From an uncultured Blautia sp. (lineage in GTDB: Bacteria > Bacillota > Clostridia > Lachnospirales > Lachnospiraceae), in assembly GCA_900547615.1 (NCBI GenBank), contig URHH01000109.1, positions 1 through 8,247 of the forward strand: 8,247 nucleotides of DNA, given 5' to 3'. The notes beneath the pieces are model-generated. The model was not told where the DNA came from. It ran no database searches and saw nothing but the letters and a program-made list of their open reading frames with translations. Positions 1 to 6,472 of the stretch are shown one piece after another (the stretch's first letter is position 1; every line of letters starts with the position of its first letter). Made by a program: the position numbers and the translations under genes.

Positions 1-670
1 ATTCCGGGAAATTTCTGTCATCTGCCTCTAAAGTCTGTTCCTCCGGCACAGTTTTTTCATCTTCTGCTGCCTCCACAGTTTCTTCCGCTTGCTCCGTCTT
101 TTCCTCACTCACTTCTTCTGCTTTCTTATCGGCAGCTTTCAGCCCTCTTTTTAATAAAAAGTAGAAGATAAAATCGGATGCTCCGTTTACCACAAGAACC
201 CAGCCGTCAAAAAGAATGCTTATCTTTGTTTTCACAAACGGATCTGCCATCATGATTCCGCCCAGAATAATAAAAATTAGGCTGACAAAAAGAAATACCT
301 GCCATTCTGTTCTTTTTCTCTTTCTGAGCTGAAAGCTTCCCTTTAACTTCCAGATACTGTCTACCAGGACAAACGCACCGAGAAGAAGCGGCAGAAGCTT
401 TACAACGATCACAGGATTAAAAAACAAAAATCCTCCCAGGACAAGAACGATCACGCCTGTAAACAGATCCAGAATTGTGGCAGAGTCCTTTCCTCTTATG
501 TAAATCGAAAGGTGATACAATCCTGCCGCCGCCAGAACAATGCCGAAGACCACTTTACAGATGATATTCACGGTCTGCGCTGGCATAAGAACAAGGCAGA
601 GTCCAAGCAGTACATAAAATCCTGAAGAGATAAGCTCTCCTCTTAAAATTCCGGCAATCTTTTTTCCCAT
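1..670 (-). CDS. HdeD/DUF308-like multi-pass membrane protein, partial (C-terminus off left edge)
   Basis: The frame opens at ATG (670-668) and runs without a stop to the window edge, giving 223 residues. A GGAGG ribosome binding site (minus strand, 679-683) lies 8 nt upstream of the ATG. About six hydrophobic segments fill residues 12-175, arranged as three two-helix units. Each unit carries a Pro near the end of its first helix (P30, P86, P144; 56-58 residue spacing) and a later Gly/Ala-rich helix. This is the pattern of the HdeD/DUF308 family, integral membrane proteins known mainly from acid-stress loci in enterobacteria and of unclear function in Firmicutes. After residue 176 the protein becomes hydrophilic and strongly Glu-rich, an acidic cytoplasmic-type tail that continues past the edge. 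The gene is divergent from the acetylation operon and has its own promoter, so a shared pathway is not implied. The family call rests on hydropathy and repeat pattern only. Confidence 0.72.
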   Translation of the reverse strand, partial: MGKKIAGILRGELISSGFYVLLGLCLVLMPAQTVNIICKVVFGIVLAAAGLYHLSIYIRGKDSATILDLFTGVIVLVLGGFLFFNPVIVVKLLPLLLGAFVLVDSIWKLKGSFQLRKRKRTEWQVFLFVSLIFIILGGIMMADPFVKTKISILFDGWVLVVNGASDFIFYFLLKRGLKAADKKAEEVSEEKTEQAEETVEAAEDEKTVPEEQTLEADDRNFPE

Positions 671-703
671 AGGTCATTCCTCCATCTCTGTTAAGTTAAA
701 ACA

Positions 704-732
704 AGTATACCCCCTTTCGCCGCCTTCGTCCA
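704..732 (-). promoter_or_regulatory. Putative sigma-A promoter for the HdeD-like gene
   Basis: Read on the minus strand, a -35 TGGACG (727-732, 4 of 6 consensus bases) and a -10 TATACT (704-709, 5 of 6) are 17 nt apart. The expected start of transcription is near 697, about 27 nt before the ATG and just ahead of the ribosome binding site. This is a consensus match only. Confidence 0.5.
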
Positions 733-744
733 TAACATTTTCTC

Positions 745-773
745 TTGCAGTTTTTTCTTTTAATCCTTATAAT
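745..773 (+). promoter_or_regulatory. Putative sigma-A promoter for the acetylation operon
   Basis: A perfect -10 TATAAT (768-773) sits 17 nt downstream of TTGCAG (745-750), a weak -35 with only the TTG conserved. The spacer is T-rich. Transcription would start near 780, giving a short leader of about 39 nt before the TTG start of the SGNH gene. This -35 and the -35 of the divergent promoter are only about 13 bp apart, so a regulator bound here could affect both directions. No clear operator palindrome was seen. Confidence 0.6.
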
Positions 774-818
774 AATACCGTCACTATGCGTAAAAAGAAA
801 AAGAAAGAAGGATAAAAG

Positions 819-1604
819 TTGAAAAAGAACCAGAAAAAGATTCTGATTCCTGCAGCCTTCCTTTTGACAGCAGGAATTATTTTTATGTCTGTCCGCCTTT
901 CCCTTCCAAAAGATGACGCCTGTACTGAAAATGTGGCTCGCCTTCAGGAGATGGAATCTGCTGATATTTCCCAGACGGAAAAGGAACTCCAGGCGCTTAA
1001 AAATTCTGATAAAGATGCAGCGCTTTCCCAGATGCAGGAGGACATTGCCTCTGAGGGAGCCATTCTTGACGAAGTGCAGATCCGCCAGGCATTCCAGGGC
1101 TGCGTTATACTTGGAGATTCTATTACAGAATCTATTGTGGAATACGGATTTCTTGATACAGATGTTGTTGTCAGCAAGCGCGGCCTTTCCATTGCCCACG
1201 CAGACGAACAGATTGAAACAGCGATCGGACTTCACCCCTCTGTAATTTTTATGGCATTCGGTTCCAACGACCTGGAAGAATACGGAGAGGACTCCGGCGC
1301 ATTTATTGATGCCTACAGACAGCAAATACAAAAACTTCAGGAAGCACTTCCTGATTCCCCTATTTACATAAATGGGATTCTTCCAATCTTGCAGTCTGCC
1401 ATTGATGAGATTCCGGCTCTTGGAAATTATCCCCAGTATAATGAAGGACTTCAGGCTCTCTGTGAAGAAATGGGCTGCACCTTTATTGATAACTCTTTTA
1501 TTATAGAAAACAATGAAAATATGTATGAGCCGGACGGTGAGCACGTTGTTCTTGATTTCTATCCAAAATGGCTTACCTATATGGCAGAAACGGCAGGACT
1601 CTGA
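819..1604 (+). CDS. Membrane-anchored SGNH/GDSL-family hydrolase (probable polysaccharide acetylesterase or acetyltransferase)
   Basis: A 261-residue protein. Residues 1-7 are Lys-rich and 8-27 form one hydrophobic helix, so the protein is probably tethered with its catalytic domain outside the cell. Residues 35-90 are charged and helix-prone, probably a stalk. The SGNH domain follows. Block I is GDS with nucleophile Ser101; block III is GSND (residues 148-151) with Asn150 in the oxyanion hole; the C-terminal block gives Asp239 and His242 (DGEH). All hallmark catalytic residues are present. The start is TTG at 819, with AAGGA (808-812) 6 nt upstream; the next in-frame ATG (Met23) would destroy the anchor. 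It is the first gene of the operon, 3 nt ahead of the next. Enzymes of this class hydrolyse or transfer acyl esters on sugars. Next to an MBOAT gene, O-acetyl transfer to, or removal from, a surface glycan is the best inference. Substrate unknown. Confidence 0.88.
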   Translation: MKKNQKKILIPAAFLLTAGIIFMSVRLSLPKDDACTENVARLQEMESADISQTEKELQALKNSDKDAALSQMQEDIASEGAILDEVQIRQAFQGCVILGDSITESIVEYGFLDTDVVVSKRGLSIAHADEQIETAIGLHPSVIFMAFGSNDLEEYGEDSGAFIDAYRQQIQKLQEALPDSPIYINGILPILQSAIDEIPALGNYPQYNEGLQALCEEMGCTFIDNSFIIENNENMYEPDGEHVVLDFYPKWLTYMAETAGL

Positions 1605-1607
1605 CTT

Positions 1608-2087
1608 ATGAAACCAAAAAAATATCTTTTTATAAAAATTGCACTGACCGCCTTTCTTCTTATATATCTTACTGTTCTTTACACAGCAGACAGAGCAAAA
1701 GACATTCCAATGGAAGAAATCGCGGCTTTCATGGAGCAGGATACCGACATCACGGCGCTTCAGAAACGTAATCGGACAGATTTAAAGCATTTTTACCAGA
1801 TTTCAGCCGGAGACACAAAAGGCTGCTTCTTTTATAAAGCAGTTTCCCCTATGTCTGTGGACGAGATCCTCATCGTAAAAGGCAGCGACAAAAATCAGGC
1901 TGCTGCTTTCCTTGAAAACATGGAAGCCCATCTTGAAAGTCAGAAAAACGTATTCGGAGGCTACGGAACAGACCAGATGGCGCTTCTCGGCGATGCAGTA
2001 GTGGAAACCCGCGGAAACTATGCCTTTTATATGTGCGGTCCCAAAGCCTCTGTATGGCGGGAAGACCTCCTGTCCCTGATTTCATAG
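1608..2087 (+). CDS. Small single-pass extracytoplasmic protein, DUF4358-like
   Basis: A 159-residue protein starting at ATG 1608, 3 nt after the preceding stop; AGGA (1595-1598) lies 9 nt upstream inside the previous gene, so translation is probably coupled. Residues 1-5 are basic and 6-26 form one hydrophobic helix without a lipobox, so the rest should lie outside the membrane. The soluble part is a small alpha/beta-looking domain with a central stretch ending in EILIVKG and a C-terminal YAFYMCG motif. Two cysteines, C73 and C143, both fall in the predicted external domain and could form a disulfide. From memory this resembles DUF4358, a family found beside MBOAT and DHHW genes in Lachnospiraceae; that match is recalled, not computed. 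No catalytic motif is visible. A structural or adaptor role in the acetylation complex, similar to AlgF, is a hypothesis only. Confidence 0.7.
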   Translation: MKPKKYLFIKIALTAFLLIYLTVLYTADRAKDIPMEEIAAFMEQDTDITALQKRNRTDLKHFYQISAGDTKGCFFYKAVSPMSVDEILIVKGSDKNQAAAFLENMEAHLESQKNVFGGYGTDQMALLGDAVVETRGNYAFYMCGPKASVWREDLLSLIS

Positions 2088-2104
2088 AATGGAGTAAAAA
2101 GATT

Positions 2105-3445
2105 ATGGTATTTTCCAGTATATTTTTTATTTTCGGCTTTCTGCCGATTTTTATGCTCCTGTATTATCTTGTTCCCCGGAAATTACAAAATCCGGTGCTG
2201 ATAATCGGAAGCCTTTTCTTCTACGCCTGGGGCGAGCCTGTGTACGTGGTGCTCATGCTTTTCTCAGCAGTTTTTAATTATTTTATGGGGCTGGATCTGG
2301 AAGCATCCGTCTTCGATCAAAAAGCCAGGAAACGGAGTCTGATTTTTGCTGTTATTATCAATCTTTTCATCCTCTGTTTCTTTAAATACAATAAGGAACT
2401 TCCTCTTCCCATTGGAATTTCCTTCTACACCTTCAAAAATCTTTCCTATATTTTTGATGTCTATATGGGAAAAATAGAAGCACAAAAAAATATTGTAACC
2501 TTCGGTGTTTACAGCACCATGTTTCCTCATATGGCGGCAGGTCCCATTGTCCGCTATGCAGATATTGAAAAACAGCTTGTACGCCGTCCTGTAAGTCTTG
2601 CAAAATTTGGAATCGGCGCGGAATATTTTATCAAGGGTCTTGCAAAAAAAGTACTTCTTGCAGATAATCTTGCTGCCGTTTACGGAGAAATAAATGCACT
2701 TGGAAGCAGCGCCTCCATGCTGACTGCATGGCTCGGTATTATTCTTTACACCCTGCAGATTTATCTTGATTTCAGCGGATACTCAGATATGGCGATCGGT
2801 CTCGGAAAAATGCTTGGCTTTGATTTCCAGAAAAACTTTGATTACCCCTATACTTCCCTGAATGTCTCTGAATTCTGGCGCAGATGGCATATTTCTCTTG
2901 GAAGCTGGTTCCGGGATTACATCTATATCCCTCTTGGCGGAAACCGTGTTTCCACAGGAAAGCATATCCGAAATATTCTTATTGTGTGGGCGCTTACCGG
3001 AATCTGGCACGGAGCAAGCTGGAACTTTGTCCTTTGGGGGCTTTATTACGGACTTCTCCTTCTTCTGGAAAAGTTCCTGTTAAAAGATATTCTGGAGCGT
3101 GTCCCTCCTTTTGTATGCCGGATTTACACAATGCTTTCTGTCATGATCGGCTGGGTATTTTTCAGTCAGACCACCTTCTCCGGTATTGGCAGCACCTTCG
3201 GCACACTCCTCGGTTTTGGCGCTTCCGCCTTTGCGGACACTGCCTTTTTATATTATCTGAAAACCACCTTCATCCTGCTCGTTATCAGTATTCTTTCCTG
3301 CAGCAGCGGTCTTCAGACACGATTTAAAAGAATGATGAAACGAAAACCCAAAACAGCCATTGTCATAAATCTTCTTCTTTTTGTTCTGGCAACGGCATAT
3401 ATGGTATATAACTCTTACACCCCGTTTTTATATTTAAAATTCTAA
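2105..3445 (+). CDS. MBOAT-family O-acyltransferase (AlgI/DltB-like)
   Basis: A 446-residue polytopic membrane protein. Hallmarks: PLPIGISFYTF (residues 100-110), an FPHMAAGPIVRY segment, the WRRWH box (258-262) followed by SWFRDYIYIPLGG, and GIWHGASW with the invariant MBOAT histidine at His302. These define the AlgI/DltB/PatA branch, which moves acyl groups, usually acetyl, from a cytoplasmic donor across the membrane for attachment to extracellular polymers. I chose ATG 2105, with GGAG (2091-2094) 10 nt upstream, over an in-frame ATG at 2033. The latter would add 24 polar residues, overlap the previous gene by 55 nt and lacks a good ribosome binding site. The region before the PLPIGISFYTF motif is unusually short (see findings). 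It is third in the operon, and its SGNH-like neighbours are the likely partners that receive and place the acyl group. Confidence 0.92.
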   Translation: MVFSSIFFIFGFLPIFMLLYYLVPRKLQNPVLIIGSLFFYAWGEPVYVVLMLFSAVFNYFMGLDLEASVFDQKARKRSLIFAVIINLFILCFFKYNKELPLPIGISFYTFKNLSYIFDVYMGKIEAQKNIVTFGVYSTMFPHMAAGPIVRYADIEKQLVRRPVSLAKFGIGAEYFIKGLAKKVLLADNLAAVYGEINALGSSASMLTAWLGIILYTLQIYLDFSGYSDMAIGLGKMLGFDFQKNFDYPYTSLNVSEFWRRWHISLGSWFRDYIYIPLGGNRVSTGKHIRNILIVWALTGIWHGASWNFVLWGLYYGLLLLLEKFLLKDILERVPPFVCRIYTMLSVMIGWVFFSQTTFSGIGSTFGTLLGFGASAFADTAFLYYLKTTFILLVISILSCSSGLQTRFKRMMKRKPKTAIVINLLLFVLATAYMVYNSYTPFLYLKF

Positions 3446-3464
3446 GACGGAAGCCTGCCGTCTT
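3444..3464 (+). other. Intercistronic hairpin between the MBOAT and DHHW genes
   Basis: A 7-bp perfect inverted repeat, AAGACGG (3444-3450) and CCGTCTT (3458-3464), with a 7-nt loop. Its left arm includes the last two bases of the MBOAT stop codon, and its right arm ends one base before the GGAGG ribosome binding site of the next gene (3466-3470). Only three T residues follow, so it is not a convincing terminator. It may affect mRNA stability or ribosome access to the DHHW gene. Confidence 0.5.
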
Positions 3465-3475
3465 TGGAGGTACAT

Positions 3476-4627
3476 ATGAAAAAACGAAACTATAAATACT
3501 TTTTCCACTACATGGGACTTGCCTTTTTTCTGGCGCTGCTTCTTGTTTTTCTCATTAATATTTTCACACCGGACAAGAACTTCTCTCAGAAAGAAAACCG
3601 TGTTCTCTCATCAAAACCGGAACTTACCCTCTCTCAGATAACGTCCGGAAAGTTTTCTCCAAAATATGAGACTTATGTAAATGACCAGTTTCCTCTTCGT
3701 GACACCTGGGTTACATTGAAAGCCGGCTGTGACCGTCTTATAGGAAAAACAGAAGAAAACGGCGTTTATCTTGGAAAAGGCGGCTATCTCATGGAAGCGT
3801 TTAATCCACCGCCGCAGAAACAGCTCGATGCTGCCTTAAATGCAATGACCGATTTCGCTCAAAGTCATTCCAATATCAAACAGTACGCACTGATCGCCCC
3901 AAATGCTGTGAATATATTAGAAGAAAAACTTCCTTTTGCAGCCCCGGCAGCCGATCAGAATCTCTATATTGACGCATTAAGAGATACATTGAACGAAGCA
4001 GGTGTTACATTTATTGATGTGCGCGATACTTTAAGCGAGCACAGAGACGAGGGAATCTATTATCACACTGACCACCACTGGACAACCCAGGGCGCATGGT
4101 TTGCTTTTATGGAAGCTGCAAAAGTCATGGGAATAGACGCCTCTTCTCCCAAATATGAACCTGTTCCTGTGTCCGAATCCTTTCAGGGAACGCTCTCTGC
4201 AAAAAGCGGCTTCCGTTCCGGCAAAAAGGAAGAACTTTCTGTTTTTCTTCCATCAGAAGGCGCCCCTTCCTCTGTTGTAAATTACGTGGACGAACAGAAG
4301 AAATCAGGAAGCTTTTACGCCACAGAACAGTTAAAAGGCCGTGATAAATACGCGCTCTTCTTTAACGGAAATCACCCGCAGGTAAAAATCAGCACGCCTG
4401 TAGAAGAAAACCGCACCCTCCTTATCTTAAAGGATTCCTATGCCAACTGCTTTGTACCGTTTCTTGCTCCCCACTACCGGAATATTATTATGGTTGACCC
4501 AAGATATTACTACGGAGATCTGGAAAAACTGATTCAGGTAGAAAACGTACAGGAAATCCTCTATCTCTATAATGCAAATACCTTTTTCAGTGACACTTCT
4601 CTTGAGCTTGCCCTCACAGCTCAATGA
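3476..4627 (+). CDS. DHHW-family extracytoplasmic protein, AlgX/AlgJ-like permuted SGNH fold suspected
   Basis: A 383-residue protein. Residues 1-10 are basic and about 13-32 form a hydrophobic signal anchor, placing the remainder outside the membrane. The family motif DHHW is at residues 199-202 within YYHTDHHWTTQGAW, and a second conserved-looking block, LKDSYAN, has Ser321. In AlgX and AlgJ of alginate acetylation the triad is Asp-x-His followed by a downstream Ser in a circularly permuted SGNH fold. D199/H201 and S321 occupy the same order and roughly similar spacing, so an acetyltransferase or esterase role is inferred. The start is ATG 3476, with GGAGG (3466-3470) 5 nt upstream; the in-frame TTG at 3464 overlaps that ribosome binding site and is unlikely. 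It is the last gene of the operon, 30 nt after the MBOAT stop. A segment at 228-280 is rich in Ser, Lys and Glu. Confidence 0.85.
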   Translation: MKKRNYKYFFHYMGLAFFLALLLVFLINIFTPDKNFSQKENRVLSSKPELTLSQITSGKFSPKYETYVNDQFPLRDTWVTLKAGCDRLIGKTEENGVYLGKGGYLMEAFNPPPQKQLDAALNAMTDFAQSHSNIKQYALIAPNAVNILEEKLPFAAPAADQNLYIDALRDTLNEAGVTFIDVRDTLSEHRDEGIYYHTDHHWTTQGAWFAFMEAAKVMGIDASSPKYEPVPVSESFQGTLSAKSGFRSGKKEELSVFLPSEGAPSSVVNYVDEQKKSGSFYATEQLKGRDKYALFFNGNHPQVKISTPVEENRTLLILKDSYANCFVPFLAPHYRNIIMVDPRYYYGDLEKLIQVENVQEILYLYNANTFFSDTSLELALTAQ

Positions 4628-4642
4628 TTTCTGCATAACAAA

Positions 4643-4662
4643 GAATCTCGCAAGCGAGATTC
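4643..4662. other. Hairpin in the convergent intergenic spacer
   Basis: GAATCTCG (4643-4650) and CGAGATTC (4655-4662) form a perfect 8-bp stem with a 4-nt CAAG loop. On the plus strand no T-run follows directly. On the minus strand it is followed by TTTGTT, a weak T-run. It could be a backup terminator for the kinase transcript or an mRNA 3' stabiliser for the acetylation operon. Confidence 0.55.
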
Positions 4663-4673
4663 TCCGCTAGTAT

Positions 4674-4707
4674 AAAAAACTCCGCGGCAGCACCGCGGAA
4701 TTTTTTT
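4674..4707. terminator. Bidirectional intrinsic terminator shared by convergent operons
   Basis: TCCGCGG (4681-4687), loop CAGCA, CCGCGGA (4693-4699) form a 7-bp GC-rich stem. Seven T residues (4701-4707) follow on the plus strand, and six A residues (4674-4679) precede it, giving a T-run on the minus strand. The A and T tracts can extend the stem past one C/A mismatch. It should stop the plus-strand acetylation operon and the minus-strand kinase transcript. The plus-strand T-run overlaps the stop codon of the kinase gene (4706-4708). Confidence 0.88.
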
Positions 4708-6472
4708 ATGCTTCTTTTTTATCTGGAAAACAGAGAATGATCTTTGTTCCCTCTCCTCTCTCGCTTTCTATAAGGATTCCGTAATTCTGCCCGTAGATCA
4801 GTTTCATTCTGTCGTCTACATTATTCACGCCGATGCCTGTAAAATGCTCCTTCTCATCCTCATTTTTATCAAGAAGTGTACGAACCGTCTGATTGTCCAT
4901 TCCGATTCCGTCATCTATGATCTCCACTTTAAGCTGACCTTCGCTCATGCGGGCAAAGATGGAGATTGTTCCCTTTTGTCCCTGAGGAAACGCGTGGAAA
5001 AACGCATTTTCCACAAAAGGCTGTAAGATCAGTTTAGGAATCTTCTGCCCCTCACAGTCAGGAAGTATATAATACTCCACATTCACAGAATTTCCGTATC
5101 TTGTCTGATTGATGATCACATAATCTTTCAGGTTTTCAATCTCTTCTTTCAAAGTGATAAACTCTTCTTTATTGCTTATGGTATTTCGCAAAAGCCGGAT
5201 AAAAGCATCGATCACCTGGACTGATTTTTCTTTGTTTCCCTGCCAGATCAGCCACTTTACACTTGCAAGCGTATTATAAATATAATGGGGGTTGATCTGC
5301 ATCTGAAGCGAATGGATCTCTGCCTCCCTCTTTGCTTTTTCTACCTCCATCAGCTTATCGATATACTGCTGCATTTCTCCCAGCATCGTATTATAAGTGG
5401 AAGAAAGCTCCCGGATTTCCGTACTTCCCTCCACCTTTACAAACTGGTTCAGACGCCCTTCACGAACACCTCGCATCTTATCCACCAGCTTATAAAGCGG
5501 TCTTGTCTGCTGCCTTACAAGAAGAAAAATAACAAGCACGACAATCGTTGTAATAAAGGCTGTCACACCGATAATATAATGAGAATCATATACTCTCGCA
5601 AATGCCATATCTGGGTGTATCATGCCAAGCATTGTATAATTTGTGCTTTGAAGCCTCTGAGTCATATATCCTGTAAGCTGCCCGTTTTCCTCCCGGCTCA
5701 TGATTTTTATTCCGGATTTTTCCATCTCTTTTATTATCTTCAAAAGCTTCTCTTTGTCTCCCGAATCTTCCAGATATTCCTCTCTGTTGGAGGAGATGAT
5801 CTCATTATCCTGATTCAGAATAAAAAGATCGTTTGTGCTCGTTGTAAATCCATCGTAATATCTTCGAAAATCCGATTCTTTAATTGTAAGAAGCGTTACG
5901 CCGGATACATTTTTTCCTCCGTCCCTGCTGATCGTTTTTGCCAGAACGATTACAGGACAGTCTTTCATAACGTCTGTGTATCCGCCCTTTTCATACTGAC
6001 AAATAAGCTTTTTCGGATTTTCCAGCGCTTTTTTTACCACGGAATTATGAAGAAGCGTCTCCCCGTCTGTCACAAGACTGGAATCGTTATAATTCAGAGT
6101 TTTTCCGTCAATTCCCAGAAGCACAAGATTCATATCGCTGTATTTCTCTATGGGAAGCTGCTTTAAATACTGTTTCAGTTCCAGAATATTTTTTGCTTCC
6201 TCCGCATATTCCCAGTCTGTCTCTGTAAAATACGCCTGCACTGTGGAAGAACTGCTGATACTGGAAGTAACGGCTGTCATATCCCGGAAAAAATTATAAA
6301 TATTCCTGTCTGTCTGCTGAAATATCTTATCCTGGGATTCCACAAAATTTTCTACAAATGCCTGCTGAGATGCCCGGATATTTAAGATACTTAATCCTGT
6401 AGTAAGGCAGATAATCCCAGCCACCACAGCCAGGATAATTTTTAAAAAAAGTGTGTTGCACCGCTTTCTCAA
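4706..6472 (-). CDS. YesM-like sensor histidine kinase (LytS/His_kinase PF06580 type)
   Basis: A 588-residue membrane kinase. Transmembrane helix 1 is at about residues 9-30, an extracytoplasmic sensor region (Cache-like by length and context) spans about 31-295, helix 2 is at about 298-318, and a HAMP linker at about 319-372. The kinase core has the phospho-acceptor His396 in INPHYIYNTL, as usual for this family. The ATPase domain has its N box at PFVENAF (Asn489), a DDGIGMD G-box near 520, and GIGVNNVDDR after it. The start is TTG at 6472, with GGAGG (minus strand, 6480-6484) 7 nt upstream. The start overlaps the stop of the upstream regulator gene by 4 nt (6469-6472), so the two are translationally coupled. 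YesM-type kinases usually control sugar uptake or degradation genes in Firmicutes. No signal ligand can be read from the sequence. Confidence 0.93.
   Translation of the reverse strand: MRKRCNTLFLKIILAVVAGIICLTTGLSILNIRASQQAFVENFVESQDKIFQQTDRNIYNFFRDMTAVTSSISSSSTVQAYFTETDWEYAEEAKNILELKQYLKQLPIEKYSDMNLVLLGIDGKTLNYNDSSLVTDGETLLHNSVVKKALENPKKLICQYEKGGYTDVMKDCPVIVLAKTISRDGGKNVSGVTLLTIKESDFRRYYDGFTTSTNDLFILNQDNEIISSNREEYLEDSGDKEKLLKIIKEMEKSGIKIMSREENGQLTGYMTQRLQSTNYTMLGMIHPDMAFARVYDSHYIIGVTAFITTIVVLVIFLLVRQQTRPLYKLVDKMRGVREGRLNQFVKVEGSTEIRELSSTYNTMLGEMQQYIDKLMEVEKAKREAEIHSLQMQINPHYIYNTLASVKWLIWQGNKEKSVQVIDAFIRLLRNTISNKEEFITLKEEIENLKDYVIINQTRYGNSVNVEYYILPDCEGQKIPKLILQPFVENAFFHAFPQGQKGTISIFARMSEGQLKVEIIDDGIGMDNQTVRTLLDKNEDEKEHFTGIGVNNVDDRMKLIYGQNYGILIESERGEGTKIILCFPDKKEA

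Noticed and set aside
671..818. Riboswitch or structured leader in the divergent region
   Set aside because: The leaders implied by the predicted promoters are only about 27 and 39 nt, and no conserved stem set or aptamer-like motif was visible.
696..1544. Long minus-strand open frame (282 codons) opposite the SGNH gene
   Set aside because: It is antisense to a gene with a full catalytic motif set, its translation is Phe/Cys/Asn-rich with no recognisable domain, and it has no good ribosome binding site. It is a codon-bias shadow.
2033..2104. Upstream in-frame ATG extending the MBOAT by 24 residues
   Set aside because: It would overlap the preceding gene by 55 nt and add a polar N-terminus; ATG 2105 has a GGAG at suitable spacing and begins directly with a membrane helix.
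2884..3327. Plus-strand 147-codon frame inside the MBOAT gene
   Set aside because: It overlaps the most conserved MBOAT motifs in another frame and has no ribosome binding site or recognisable domain.
3444..3466. Intrinsic terminator between the MBOAT and DHHW genes
   Set aside because: The stem is only 7 bp and is followed by just three T residues and then GGAGG. It is more likely a translational or stability element.
3464..3475. TTG start extending the DHHW protein by four residues
   Set aside because: The TTG overlaps the GGAGG ribosome binding site that serves ATG 3476, so it cannot use that site.
5285..6166. Plus-strand open frame of 293 codons opposite the sensor kinase
   Set aside because: It is antisense to the sensor region of a clear kinase, is rich in Cys, His and Phe in no known pattern, and lies in the opposite direction to a well-defined operon.
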